64,000 nt of DNA from assembly GCA_017893485.1 (NCBI GenBank), contig CM030362.1:39712984-39776983 (forward strand), given 5' to 3'. Position numbers and translations under genes: made by a program. The stretch is from Hemerocallis citrina. Taxonomy: Eukaryota > Streptophyta > Magnoliopsida > Asparagales > Asphodelaceae. Positions 11,901 through 22,479 of this stretch are shown in pieces (position 1 is the stretch's first letter; every line of letters begins with the position of its first letter). The notes below the pieces were generated by a model. It worked only from the letters and a program-made list of their open reading frames with translations, did no database searches and was not told the origin of the DNA.

Positions 11901-13252
11901 AGAATGCTAACCTGGTATAAAGAGTTGAGAATAAGTAAAGATGATTCCTGGGATGCTATACTGCTTGCATGTTGACTAAGCAGACTTTTAAGCCAAGGAA
12001 GTGCACAAACCAACACTGCACCTCTAAACAAAAGAAACAAACAACGACACTAAAACTAATGACTGAAGGTTATTTAAAATGCAATAATATATCAGAATAT
12101 ATATAATTATTAAGTATTGTTCATATAAGTTGTTGGAAGCACAACTCATTCATATGACAAAACATTAATTATTTAAGAAATCTCACATTTGTCTGTTACT
12201 AAAGATAGAAAATTATGTCGTAGGTTGTAAACTAAAAACACCACCAATAAGGTGGTGAAATGTTCCAGCGTACACCAAAACTTCGAATTTGTAGTAGGAT
12301 TGAGGCATTTTTGTTTATTTTCCAACAAGCACCTGTAGGTTGGGCACCCAATTTATGGGGACAGCCTTGGACTTTCCTTGCTATATAATTTTCCCTGTTA
12401 AAACAATCTGTTCAATATATGTGTCATGTGGAAATTGAACCTGGGTAGAGTACACAAGTTAAATGTTCCTATCACTGCACCAAACCCTAAAGTTGTAAAG
12501 AGGGTTGAGATATTTATATTTATAGCTTAATAAATGTAATTAGCTGCCTTATATATACTCATGTTCTGCGTTTACTTTTCAGACACACTTTTTCAAGGTT
12601 TCCCTCCATGGCACTGACTAGTTAACAAATGAATAAAGAAGCATATTTAATTACTACTGGTAATGCTGCCTAAAAAATATTAAATCTAGAAATAAGTTCT
12701 ATTTAACATTTCAGAGGCCAATTTCTGAATTAGTAAAATCCAAGTTTACAATCAAATTTCAAGTATGTACATTGAATACATGAACCCCAGTTCATCTGCG
12801 GATACATTCGGAAACCAGATTGAGTGTAGTGTTTAAAAGATGGATTTTAAAATAAACATCCCACCAGAGAATTCCCATGACGTTTTGAAATCCAAAGGTA
12901 GCTTGAGATAACAATTTTTTATTCTGTTGTGATATTCAAAGTACACAAGGCCCAAGGGTAACCTAGTCCTTCAATAATTAATCATAAATAATATTGTTCC
13001 GAATAAATCTGACTTGCAGTAGCTAGCTTCTAATATGGATCTGATGGTTTCAAACAGTAACATATAAAGCAAATTGCAAACAATTATGGCCATGAGTTGA
13101 ATTTTGCATTGACAAACAATTTTTTTACCTCAACTGCATCATGTTTGTGAGAGATTTTAAGAGCTTCAGAACATCTGCTGGATTTAGAAGTGAGGTTGAC
13201 TTTGCAATAACCTGCATGCCGAAACAAATTCAATTAAAACAGATATGGACAA

Positions 13253-13304
<52 letters not shown>

Positions 13305-16300
13305 ATGAGGACATCGGTTCAAGACGATTCGGGAGCGCAGGCAACGTCTAGAATGGTTGTTCCATTAGCCTAGTATTTTATTTCAGTACTTGTATTTGTT
13401 TTTGGCAATTATAGCCATATGTAGTAGTTTTACGATTTGCACCCATTATTTTATGCATTACAATATTTTAGAGATTTGTATTGAGATTTGTTTTGAGTCT
13501 ATATAAAGGCCTCTTGATTAATGGAATAATATGCTACTATTGATTTAAAAAAATATTGTGATTGAGTTTTTGCTCTTCATCCATCTTTTGTGTGAGACAA
13601 TTGAGAGAAAATTAGGGTGAGAAGCTCTAATTACACCCCAAATCTCCTAATTAAAAAATCTCAACCCTACTTCTACTCCTCAGCCGCTATCCCTACCTAC
13701 CCCATCTTCTTCTCTTACTCTAATTCTCGAATCCTAAACCATCACCCCGCCCCCCTCCCGGCTCCTTTTGCTATCCTTCCTTCCTCTAACCATCAGCAAC
13801 TCCCCACGCCCCCCCCCCTCCCGACGCCATCGTCGCTCGCCACCATCGACTACCCCGCTACCTCTCCTTCACCCCGACGAAATCCTAATCCCCAAATTAC
13901 CTCCACTTCTAAAGCCTAAACCCCAAATCCAAACCCCCGTCGACTACCCACTTCGCCACCACCGTCGACTCCATTGCCTCGCCATCCCCACAGCCGCTGT
14001 TGTTGCAGCCGTCGCCCCTTGCTACCCCGAGCTTCATCAACAACCACCACAGCACCGCCAAGCCACCACGCAGTCGCACGCCTCCAACCTTGTACCTAAA
14101 GCCTTTGAACTCGTTGCCGCCATCGAGCGCCACCACAAGTCGCAGTGCCTCCACCTTGTCTCCGCCCGATCAGTCCAACACCACCAACTCGAAGCTTCAC
14201 CATCTTGCTGCCGCCGACCTCCCGAAGGTCCGGTCTTCATCGTCGACATTTTCTTCGAACCTGGTAATCTCTTTCCACTCATCCATTTATTTGTGATACT
14301 ATCTATCGTCTCTAGAATATTATTTGATTTATCTGTCATCCACAAAAATTGAGAGTGTGTGCTTATACTTGCTAATTATGGTACGAATCATTATTGCATA
14401 TTTTACTTGCTAAAAATACTTAGGTATATAATTATTGATTGTTAGGGTTGAATCTTTAATTGGGCTTGTTAAAACTTATCTCAATCTTGAAAATCCATCA
14501 AACTGATTAATAGTTTAATTTCTAACTTAATCTACATTACGTGTTGATAAACTTAATCTTTTAATATTCTTGGAAATTCTCTATTTAGGGTTAACATCAT
14601 GTGTGTTTGTGTGTGTATATATATATATACAGCGTAGCAGGATTTCTAAGTAAATGAGTTGGCTTAATCAACAAAACATAAATTAAATTTCAGTATGATG
14701 CTTCTAATTAGAGCCATCTTCTAACTAAGCTTGTGGAGCGATTCTAATGGAGAGATTCAAAACTATGGATATCAAGTGAAGAGGACAAAAATAGTCCTAC
14801 ATCATGTCCCACCTGCCTCAAGATTCATAGATCACTGACGTACCGGCTCTCCAGTAATTAGATTGCACTGTCCGATGACTCTTATGTTAGGTAATGTGAA
14901 ACATTGAGGAATATACCTCATTTTTAGACAGGGCGGTTAGTTTATTAGAATTGGGATGATGCCAGTAGATCTAATATAAGTCTCCACGAAATATAAATGA
15001 AGAGTGTTATATTGTTCAATTTATACTACTATGCAATCTATGATATTGGAATATTCCACGAGGATGTCGTATGTCAAACGTGCCCCTTGACGAATACTAA
15101 CAATTCAAAACACTGTAAAACATTTAAAACTCATGGATATCTAATTAAATTTAGATTAGTTGAATTAGCTACATTTTTCTCATACTTTTTCTCCGTGGGA
15201 GATATTTTCTCATTACTTTTCTCTCATAAATCTCTCCAGGGGAGATCTTATTATAAATTCTACCTAACGTGCTAACAACAAAGAAAAAAAACTATGGTTT
15301 TTTATGTTTTTTTATTAACCTTTTTTGTATATAATATATGTTTCATTACACACAACTGTAACATTGTTTTTATGTGCAATTGTACGTGTAAGCTACTAGC
15401 ATTGTCACGGTATCAGGGTGAGCGGGTGAAGTTCAAAACAAAAATGTACCTTTTCATCCCTTGTGTACAAACAGTCTAACAACAATGTCTGGTCATCAGC
15501 ATGCAAAGCTTGCTTCAGCAAAACGTGAACTGAATCAGCACTAGGGGGCATTGCATTTATAACTGGATCTAGCTTCTCCATACTCTTTGATTTATTATCC
15601 TCATCAACCAAATCTAGACTTGCAAGCTTCTCCGCCATAGTTGGTTCATTCATATCCGAAACGCAGCCCGACTGTTCATGGATTACATCTTGAAATATAA
15701 CACAATAATTAGCATTTGTAAAGGTTAGTAGTTAAGAAGGATTCATTAATATGTTAGCTCAAATATGATATTTAAACAATAATATTCCATTAATTATGAT
15801 TAAGTGACTAAACATTTCTCAAGAAAAGGACTTAAGCAAATTTGTTTTATAATTTTTTTTTTACATAAAGCAAATTTGTTTATTTGATTTATGATTTTTT
15901 TATATACTCATCGTCTGGCCTTCACCTAGTGAAGAAGAAAGGACTTGTTCATCAAAAAATTGCATAGACATCACACATATCATTTTCTGCACAGGGGATG
16001 AATTTTCTCTGACTCCTGGCTTTATCTGTTCCCTGGAATCTAAATGTAATCTCCAATAGCAAATCTATCTATCATCTTTCTCCTTGTAAGCATGTTATAA
16101 CAGTCAACAAAACCTAGAGCAAACCAACTCATTATACACTACGGGCATCCCTCGATTGTCAACAAATTCTCTAATCAGGAATCTGGCACTAATAAGAGAG
16201 TTAAATAATTAATAGCACTGTCACATTTACCCGATACCCGGACCCGACCCGGACCCGACCCGGACCCGACATTGGATCGGAACCGACCCGACCTATACGG

Positions 16301-17787
16301 GTCCGAGTCCGGGTCCTAAAATAAGACCAGATGCACTTTCGGGTCCGGGTCCGGGTCCGCTCAAAATAGAACCGACCCGGACCCGGGGCCCCGGACCTGT
16401 TAAAAAATACCCCCAAACATATAGAATTTTAATAATAGGGTTATAGGAATATACATATAAAAATAATTGTTGAAGATAGATATGTAAATATAATATTAAT
16501 TTATGTACTTAAGTGCAAAAATTGTTAGAATCGTAAGGGTATTGGGTGTAAAAATACTAGGGTGCAAATATTTATTTTTTACTATCGGACCCGACGGGTA
16601 ATTTTTTTGACTAGGACCCGGACCGGACCCGGTTCTTGCAAGTCCGGGTCCGGGTCCAATTTTTGGACCCGTGAGTACCGGATCCGGGTCCGGATAGTGG
16701 AGGACCCAACCCGATAGGACCCAATACCAGCTCTAGAGTAATGTTGTGCAAAAATTTTGTGATCTCTTTCATAGAGACTTATGCACCTTCCCATGTGAAA
16801 AGGCTTAGATGAAGATGAATATAAGCTTTTAAAAGTATAAATCAATTTGTCTTACATCTAGTGAATGAATTATCCTAAACCAATCTTCTCATCATACATT
16901 CACAAACTTGGTAACTCTATCCATTGTCGGCCCCAATCATGTATCAGACATATCAGTACGCAAAATGTCTGAATAATGAACTATATTCGAAATCGTTTAT
17001 CATCTAGTAATTTCATCAAGACTCAAGAGTCCAATCAGACCAGTTACTTTGTTGAATGAGCTTAAATTTAAAAACCTGTTAAAGATAGTAATTTTGACAC
17101 CAGGTTCGGACTGACTTGACAAATGCATTTGTGGAGAATCTCGACTGTAAGGAAAGCTATCAGACTAGGTAATGCTGATACCCATAAGGCTTTGGGTTAC
17201 AGAAATGACTCAGACACATTAAAATCATAAGGCTATTCTAACTGACTGCCAACATACCATGGGAATGCTGCTACGCAATGTATAAGAGAACATGTATGTA
17301 TGTTATTGCATGTTCTTAGAAGAGATGTTTATTAACAGCCTAAAATAGCAAGTAGTAAATACAGAGACTACAAACCTCATTTAAGATATGACTTACCAGC
17401 ATTGGCACCGGTCCCCTCGCTTGAATCCAAACCTGATGCCGTGCGTTTCTTTGATTTCTTTTTCTTGCTTTTCGCAGGTGTCCCCAAGTCAGAACTTCCT
17501 TGCACTTGGTCATCATCTGCAACAAGTCACGAAACAATGTAAGCATCCAACATGCAGAAAAGGCAGACTATGAGAGACAACCTAATAGAAAAATTAAAGA
17601 ACGAACGAACGGAAATAGCAAATTTGAATTACAGGGAGCAATTAAAACAACTAGTTAACGAAAGAATCAGCAAAAATGAGCTTGAAGAGCACGGATTTTT
17701 AGAGAGATGGGAAGGAATCCATGACGTTAGAATTAGAGGCTAACCTTCTCGAATTTCCAATTCCGTCTTGGGCTCCTTCTTCTTCAT
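5540..17787 (-). CDS. Utp12-domain nucleolar protein (WDR43/Utp5 C-terminal-like), 7 exons
   Basis: Seven exons join in frame to 284 codons plus stop: 17787-17745, 17516-17397, 15688-15450, 13211-13129, 12023-11912, 5880-5806 and 5722-5540. Every junction has GT-AG ends and the phases agree. The N-terminus is basic, with an NLS-like KSKKKKSKKR. Residues of about 100-225 form a Utp12-type helical domain (PPSADSVHVLLKQALHADD, then LLDCLYTRDEKV). The C-terminus is acidic (DSDEEESVDVMETDDEDDD). In known WDR43/Utp5 proteins this domain follows a WD40 propeller and acts in t-UTP/small-subunit processome assembly on pre-rRNA. Here no WD40 region precedes it: the ATG is followed directly by the basic tail. 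The gene may be a stand-alone paralogue or a truncated copy. Introns are swollen by transposons, the longest about 6 kb. Confidence 0.85.
5937..5963. repeat. (CA)n microsatellite
   Basis: About 13 CA units in the last long intron of the Utp12-domain gene. Confidence 0.95.
6843..7997 (+). repeat. 5' LTR of gypsy element
   Basis: 1155 bp, beginning TGATGAGG and ending TACATCA. A TATA-like CCTATTTATAGG at about 6998-7009 is followed by a leader and a CT-rich tract (about 7200-7640). It aligns with 10090-11205, with several small indels and substitutions. Confidence 0.92.
8001..8012 (+). other. primer-binding site, initiator tRNA-Met
   Basis: TGGTATCAGAGC, three bases after the 5' LTR end. It complements the 3' end of plant initiator methionine tRNA and fixes the orientation of the element. 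Confidence 0.9.
8278..9237 (+). pseudogene. gypsy gag, disrupted
   Basis: The ATG at 8278 starts a gag frame broken by TAA at 8361-8363 and TGA at 8561-8563. The same frame then stays open to 9237. It contains a retrotrans_gag domain (KLTGKAQQHWTNLEHARR, then FHTRLLDSWNQLYQRSKCPQ). A frameshift near 9085 is needed to reach the zinc knuckle encoded at 9168-9209 (CYTCKGYGHVAGSC, pattern CX2CX4HX4C). Gag would form the retroelement particle. This copy is non-functional. Confidence 0.88.
9430..9753 (+). pseudogene. remnant of integrase C-terminal region
   Basis: The open frame encodes DVGDEVMVRIHPERFPSGPV, then PFKILHTINDKTYVVDLPEG. This is the typical end of plant Ty3/gypsy polyproteins, after the integrase core. 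It follows the gag remnant directly, so about 3-4 kb of pol seems to have been deleted. Confidence 0.8.
10090..11205 (+). repeat. 3' LTR of gypsy element
   Basis: 1116 bp, the partner of 6843-7997 and bounded by TGATGAGG and TTACATCA. It follows the short purine tract CGGAGAGAA (about 10081-10089), a possible polypurine tract. Confidence 0.92.
13259..13302. repeat. (TA)n microsatellite
   Basis: About 22 TA units immediately left of the solo LTR. GT/TA repeats also flank its right side (14600-14630), so the LTR appears to sit within a GT/TA microsatellite. Confidence 0.95.
13303..14599 (+). mobile_element. solo LTR related to the 6843-11205 gypsy element
   Basis: It begins TGATGAGGACATC and ends GGGTTAACATCA. 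It shares with the gypsy LTRs the blocks GGCAATTATAGCCATATG, a TATA region (GTCTATATAAAGGCC) and ATCCATCAAACTGATTAAT-like sequence near the end. No internal region or second LTR adjoins it, so it is a solo LTR left by recombination. The flanking 5-mers (TATAT and TGTGT) do not match, perhaps because they are microsatellite sequence. The C-rich section (13,740-14,230) opens frames of up to 194 codons, which I regard as compositional. Confidence 0.85.
16213..16735. mobile_element. GGGTCCGGGTC-rich hAT-like repeat
   Basis: Two blocks rich in GACCCGGACCC or its complement (16230-16400 and 16585-16715) surround an AT-rich core. The ends are weak inverted repeats: TAGCACTG on the left, and the complement of TAGAGCTGG on the right. 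Such ends and composition match common plant hAT-type MITEs. I do not see an 8-bp duplication (ATAATTAA versus GAGTAATG), so the limits are uncertain. It lies in intron 2 of the Utp12-domain gene. Confidence 0.5.
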
Positions 17788-17960
17788 CGTCGTCGCCCGG
17801 CGGCGAGGGTTGTTTACGAATCGGATGAGGGTTTTACGAATTGGGATGAATAAAATGAAACGGATCCTTGAAGTTCTGTTGGGTTTAGAAACCTGACCCG
17901 GAACCCTCGGTCATTTAACATATCAGTCCCTTAATCTATGATAAATATCATACTACTTAT
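17788..17960 (-). promoter_or_regulatory. 5' UTR/promoter of the Utp12-domain gene
   Basis: The minus strand carries AAAACCCTC at about 17827-17835, close to a telo-box (AAACCCTAA), a motif common upstream of plant ribosome-biogenesis genes. No clear TATA box was found. A Helitron-like repeat edge begins at about 17961, so the promoter may be compact. Confidence 0.4.
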
Positions 17961-18297
17961 TACTGGTAAATACACGTGCAATGCACGTCTGAACAATATT
18001 TTTTTATATTATATTTATCTATATTATAATGGGAGAAGCACGTGCGGAACACGTAAAATAATAGACTGACATTCACTGTTCATGATCATTCTCCCACGGT
18101 GCAGGTGCAGAGAGAGAGGGAGATGAAGAGGGTAGGTTTTTGGTTTTTTTGAGAGATAGGAAGAGGGTAATAAATTTGAACGTATACTGTACGTATTTCA
18201 TTGGTTCATATTGTAGAGTTTAATTAAACGTGCATTGTACGGATTGGGATATGGACAAATTACACTAAGACCTTCTCCCATTATAGTAGTAGAGATT
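17961..18297. repeat. Helitron-like/inverted-edge repeat
   Basis: The left part reads TTACTGGTAAATACACGTGC then AATGCACGT. The edges TATAATGGGAGAAG (18026) and its inverse CTTCTCCCATTATAGTAGTA (18272-18291) face each other. The same edge motifs occur in the 2930-4190 cluster. There is no coding content. Confidence 0.4.
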
Positions 18298-18299
18298 TA

Positions 18300-19090
18300 T
18301 TTTTTTAACAAACCACACACCTATCCAATACACACTCTCTCATGGTCTCATCCTTCTCAAGCCTTAATAGAAGAATTGTGCAAGTGAGGGATGGTACCCC
18401 CGATCTCTTGCAATGTTTACTAAAGAAAAGTCTTACCAGTAAACTGCTAGAATACTTGCAAATTTAAACTTTTTTTTAAGTTAAATTTTCATACTATTTT
18501 TTAAAAAATAAATCAAATTTGTATACTACTGTTATCAACAAATTTTGCGCTTGTTGTTAAAAAGTGGTTTTTAATTACAATAATACAGCGTTACCCTGTG
18601 CAAATTGCACAGACTAAAATAATTTTGACAAACTCATAAAATTATATGAAATTCAAACAATACAATGATGATATGTATTGTATCTCTTTTTCAGTTTATC
18701 TTATTTAATAATAACATATGCTGCTCTTATTTAAAAAACCCCAAATAATGAGTTTTTAAATTTATTTCGGTCATATTCTTTGAAACAACTAAGTGAAATT
18801 TCATCAATTCATATTTTTTTATTATCATGTACATGCTATCATATATGCACAAAAAACTTTAGCTCTTAAACAAAAACATAAAAGTCTTAATTGGAGGGAG
18901 GTACCCTATTCAACACCGACACAACACCACGACATAGGTATACCTAAGGTCTGTAGATTTAGAGATGCCCCTTAACTATTTCGATCACAATATAATCAAA
19001 AGATAACAAATCTACAAAATAACAAATTCACATTTCCAAAACAACAAACATCATTCTATATTTCTATTCAATTGAAAGCAAAGGGAAAAA
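18300..19090. other. AT-rich intergenic sequence
   Basis: Nothing recognisable in either strand. Confidence 0.3.
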
Positions 19091-19105
19091 AAGTCGAATA
19101 ATTAC

Positions 19106-19228
19106 CAAAGTTGGGTTTACAATGCAGTAGGTGGGGCGGTGGCTCTTCTCGAACTCCTCCTTTATGTACTCCGCTATCTCATTCTCCACTGCGTGTTTAT
19201 CAACAGCCTTCCCTCTCAGATCAAGCAT
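19106..19228 (-). pseudogene. dynein light chain-like exon fragment
   Basis: The minus strand from the ATG at 19228 encodes KAVDKHAVENEIAEYIKEEF, then EKSHRPTYCIV. This resembles the core of DYNLL-type dynein light chains (an acidic helix ending IKKEFDKK, then TWHCIVG). The TWHC motif is altered to TYC, and the following beta strands (GKNFGSYVTHE in the family) are absent. A GTAATT near 19105 could be a splice donor, but I find no following exon. It is probably a gene fragment captured or left by the adjacent Helitron remnant. Confidence 0.45.
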
Positions 19229-19312
19229 TTCCTCTTAAATCCTTCCATCTCAAATGAAAAAGAAGCAACATCATAAACACATTAATTAGTTTATATTAAT
19301 TGTAATTTCTAT

Positions 19313-19530
19313 CTTATACTAATATGAGAAAGAGTCTCCAGCATGCTTCGTTGGAGGAGACATAACGACAATCCAGATATTGCTGAATTTCATCAACTGA
19401 CTTGTATTGATGTTCGAAACTTTCCGGGACAGGATTTCCATTATCTTCTATGCAATCGGGAACTATAAGAATTGGTGGAAGTTGGTACTCTTTGATGTTG
19501 CATTTATGGTGCCGGTATAAGTAGATTCCT
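19313..19530 (-). pseudogene. Helitron Rep/helicase protein fragment
   Basis: About 70 codons are open on the minus strand: YLYRHHKCNIKEYQLPP, then CIEDNGNPVPESF, then DEIQQYLDCRYVSSNEACWR. The DEI-YLDCRYVSxxEACWR motif is typical of the N-terminal part of plant Helitron Rep-helicase proteins. The rolling-circle HUH motif and the PIF1 helicase domain are missing. It lies about 85 bp upstream (minus strand) of the dynein light chain-like fragment. Confidence 0.7.
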
Positions 19531-19683
19531 TTATGTCCTTAACAATTTTTTAGGGAGTTTAAACATTTATGATATGTTATAAGAATGCCTAACAAATGAT
19601 GTTGCTCACCATTTAATGACAAACACTATTCAAAAACAAAAACATTAATTACTAAAAGAACTCATGTTTTGAGAATAAACTAA

Positions 19684-20704
19684 GGTAGTGTTCTTTTTAT
19701 CCTCTTATAAGTGATTTACCTCTTGTAAGAGGTGTTCCACCTCTTACAAGAGTTTTTTTAGTGTTCTTTTTTACCTCTTATAAGAGATTTCTCCCAAAAT
19801 TGCTTCTAAACCTAAATGGCTTCTGCTAGCCTCTTTCAAAATCTTAAAAGTCTTCTATCACTTAAAAAGACTACATTACCCCTAAATTAATGATTTCTAG
19901 ATCTTCTTTATTACACAGATAATTTTGGTTTTTTTATTTTACATCAATATTATATAAAATATACTCATTGTCTGCATTTGCAGGTCCGGTCATCTTACAG
20001 AGCAGGGGAGTTGTTTGTTCAGAATTTGGCGAGAGGTAACGTGACTACACAAGCATCGGCATCCAGTTGATCCCAATAACATGGATAATCAGATAGCGGT
20101 TGTAAAGCTACCCCTTAAGTGATGAAATCAGTGGAATATCCTTCAATTGAGCTTATTGGAGCGAAGTCTGAGATTAGTTCAAAGTATAGCATTTTGTTCC
20201 CAAGTCAAATCAGCTGAAGTAGACTATACTATCTAGTGGGATATATTGTCTAAAAAATTTTGTCGGCTACATTGGTTAATATTGCTATTTTTTATTTTTT
20301 TTGTCAAATGATGTTCGAAACTGAACAACTATTAGATCAACTTGGCATCAGCTCTCATTATGATCTACAGTTTTGTTCAATCAAAACAAGATCAACCATG
20401 GAGAACAATACTCCTTGAAAAAGATGATTCTCTAGCAAATTTATTCTGATTATTATCTTCTCTTTAACAAGTCAACAGTATACAAAAGTGGACATGAAGT
20501 TGCATGGATAAATGTTGGTATAAATAGAGAAATTATATAGTAAGGGCAAAAATGTCTAAAAGTAGAGAAAAGGCTCTTGTAAGAGGTGAAAAAATAACAA
20601 AAATCTCTTATAAGAGGTTATTTTTATATAAAAAAACACCTCAAAAAGAGGCTCTTACTGTAAATATCTTATAAGAGGTCAGGCAAAAAAAAAAGAACAG
20701 ACCC
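19684..20704. mobile_element. PIF/Harbinger-type non-autonomous element
   Basis: A 1021-bp element between TAA trinucleotides (19681-19683 and 20705-20707). The TIRs are GGTAGTGTTCTTTTT and, from the other end, GGGTCTGTTCTTTTT, like the GGGCCTGTTTGG ends of Tourist/Harbinger elements. Sub-terminal zones repeat the palindrome CTCTTATAAGAG many times. A second copy in the opposite orientation lies at 61215-62073. No transposase frame is present. Confidence 0.8.
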
Positions 20705-20707
20705 TAA

Positions 20708-21340
20708 ATGTCTTTACCTTGGACCACAATCAATCAATCTAATTTCATCAAAGCACAATATTCAACTTGTAGTCATTTTTTGACTTCTTCTAATTTTTAC
20801 AAAATCAGTCATTAGATTAAGAGGGAGAAAAGAGATAGAGAACCAAATCTCATGCCTTATTATATACATCTTCGTCTTTCCATATATAACTACACTGCTT
20901 TTGTTACCATGAATATACAAATCACATTGAGTGGTCATTATTTCCTCACATACATATATAGAATTTCCTAAAGTTCACTAAGTATATGTTGGAATTTTGT
21001 ATACATTTAAAACACTTATTTATTGTTTATTGTCAACATTGTCTTGTGGCTCAATGGTTAAAGTTTTGGGCTCACATGTGGTTGAAGGATCAATTCTCAT
21101 CTTCCACATTATTATATATATATAAATATTTATATATCTTTGACCGGGCCGGTCTCTTAAAAAAAAGACAAATTTTTTTTTAATACCGTTTTACATTTTT
21201 AGATTTACAATAGATTAAAAAAAGAGTTTTTCTCATCTCAATAAATGCTACTAGCCGTTTTTTAACCAGCAAACAAAATTCAATGATATGTTTTTATGGC
21301 ATTTACAGAATCTGTTACAATAAAAATAAATCCTGATTTT
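20708..21340. other. AT-rich intergenic sequence
   Basis: No coding or repeat structure recognised. Confidence 0.3.
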
Positions 21341-21345
21341 AATGG

Positions 21346-21962
21346 TGTTACCGCTAAATCTGGTGTGGGGGTAAACAGATAGAATTTGTGAGTTCGTGGA
21401 AAACTTGAATAGCAAACCTCTAACCTGTTCCGCCGGAGATTGACCGTTGACTCCCGCCGTTGACCTGCAAAAAGTGCGAGACACCGGGGTTGATCCCGGC
21501 GACGCACCCTCCGACGCTCAAGTCAGTAATCAGAAATGATTAAGAAAGAGCGTAAATTGGAGAAGTATTGATTACCCCTTAATGGAGATGGATGGGGGGT
21601 ATTTATAGGCGTCTTTGGGACTGGATTAGGAATGTAATCCCCGTGATTAGATAAGGAATATGCTCCTAGTAATCAGATAAGGAATTGAATCCCTAATTCC
21701 CAGTGAAAAGATAGATGTAAATCAGGGCCGTTGATTAAGGTCTAATCAGGGACCTTGATTGTATCTTGCTGGATCGGGTGTGCAGTGGTTTGGAACCCAT
21801 ACCCAGTTGACGTGGGTCCGTTCATGGGTTATTGGGTTTTAAATAAAGACCCAGTCCCCATTTCGGACCCGTTTGTGGGTGAAATTACCGTTTTACCCCT
21901 GAGCTTTAAGATTCGTGTCCGATAAGAACGGTCCCGATTTAATCCTATTTTTAGCCATATCA
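21346..21962 (-). repeat. 3' LTR of the satellite-filled element
   Basis: 617 bp. On the plus strand it runs TGTTACCGCTAAATCTGG to GCCATATCA. It is the partner of 28284-28900. Confidence 0.95.
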
Positions 21963-21978
21963 CGAGCCCCCCACTCCT
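21963..21978 (-). other. polypurine tract
   Basis: AGGAGTGGGGGGCTCG on the minus strand, directly before the TG of the 3' LTR. It would prime plus-strand DNA synthesis. Confidence 0.7.
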
Positions 21979-22479
21979 AAAGACTGAGTTTGATCAGCCT
22001 TTGAGGAGTAGTTTACTGTTCTAATGGCGTATGAGATTTTATCGGTGTTCTTAAGGGAGTTTGGATCTTTCTCGGGGGTGTAACGGTGTTATTTTGGGCT
22101 TGTAATATACCCAAAAATATCCTCAGAATTTTCTGGATTTTTGGTGATTTTTCCAGATTTTTCTGAATTTTTTCTCATTTTTTTTGAATTTTTTATTCAG
22201 TTTTCGAATTAAATAATTAATTATCGAAAATATTAAATAATTATTCTAATTAAATAATTATATTTTTCAGAATTTTAAAATAATTTTTCTGAATTTATAA
22301 TTATTTTTTGAATTTTTATTTAATTTTTTTCGATTTTTAAATATTTTTTCGAAATTTTTAAATAATTAAAACAAATAAATAAATAAATAAAACATTACCT
22401 GGACACGTGGCGCGATCGTGTGCGTTGATCACGATCAAGTGAGCGCGCATCGGGAGGAGGAAAAGGAGGCCATTTTTTG

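Noticed and set aside
13617..14352. Frames of 100-194 codons in the solo LTR
   Set aside because: Proline/histidine-rich translation of a C-rich leader zone. The homologous LTRs at 7200-7640 and 10480-10850 do not preserve the frame.
14605..14632. GT/TA repeat as a telomere-like or regulatory site
   Set aside because: Ordinary dinucleotide microsatellite with no TTTAGGG units.
16201..16845. Frames rich in arginine and threonine (RTRTRTR) in the GGGTCC region
   Set aside because: Low-complexity translation of GGGTCCGGGTCC repeats in an intron, with no protein character.
17388..17743. Plus-strand frames of about 60 codons around 17.4-17.7 kb
   Set aside because: One is antisense to exon 2 of the Utp12-domain gene and the other lies in its first intron. 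Neither shows motif or splice support.
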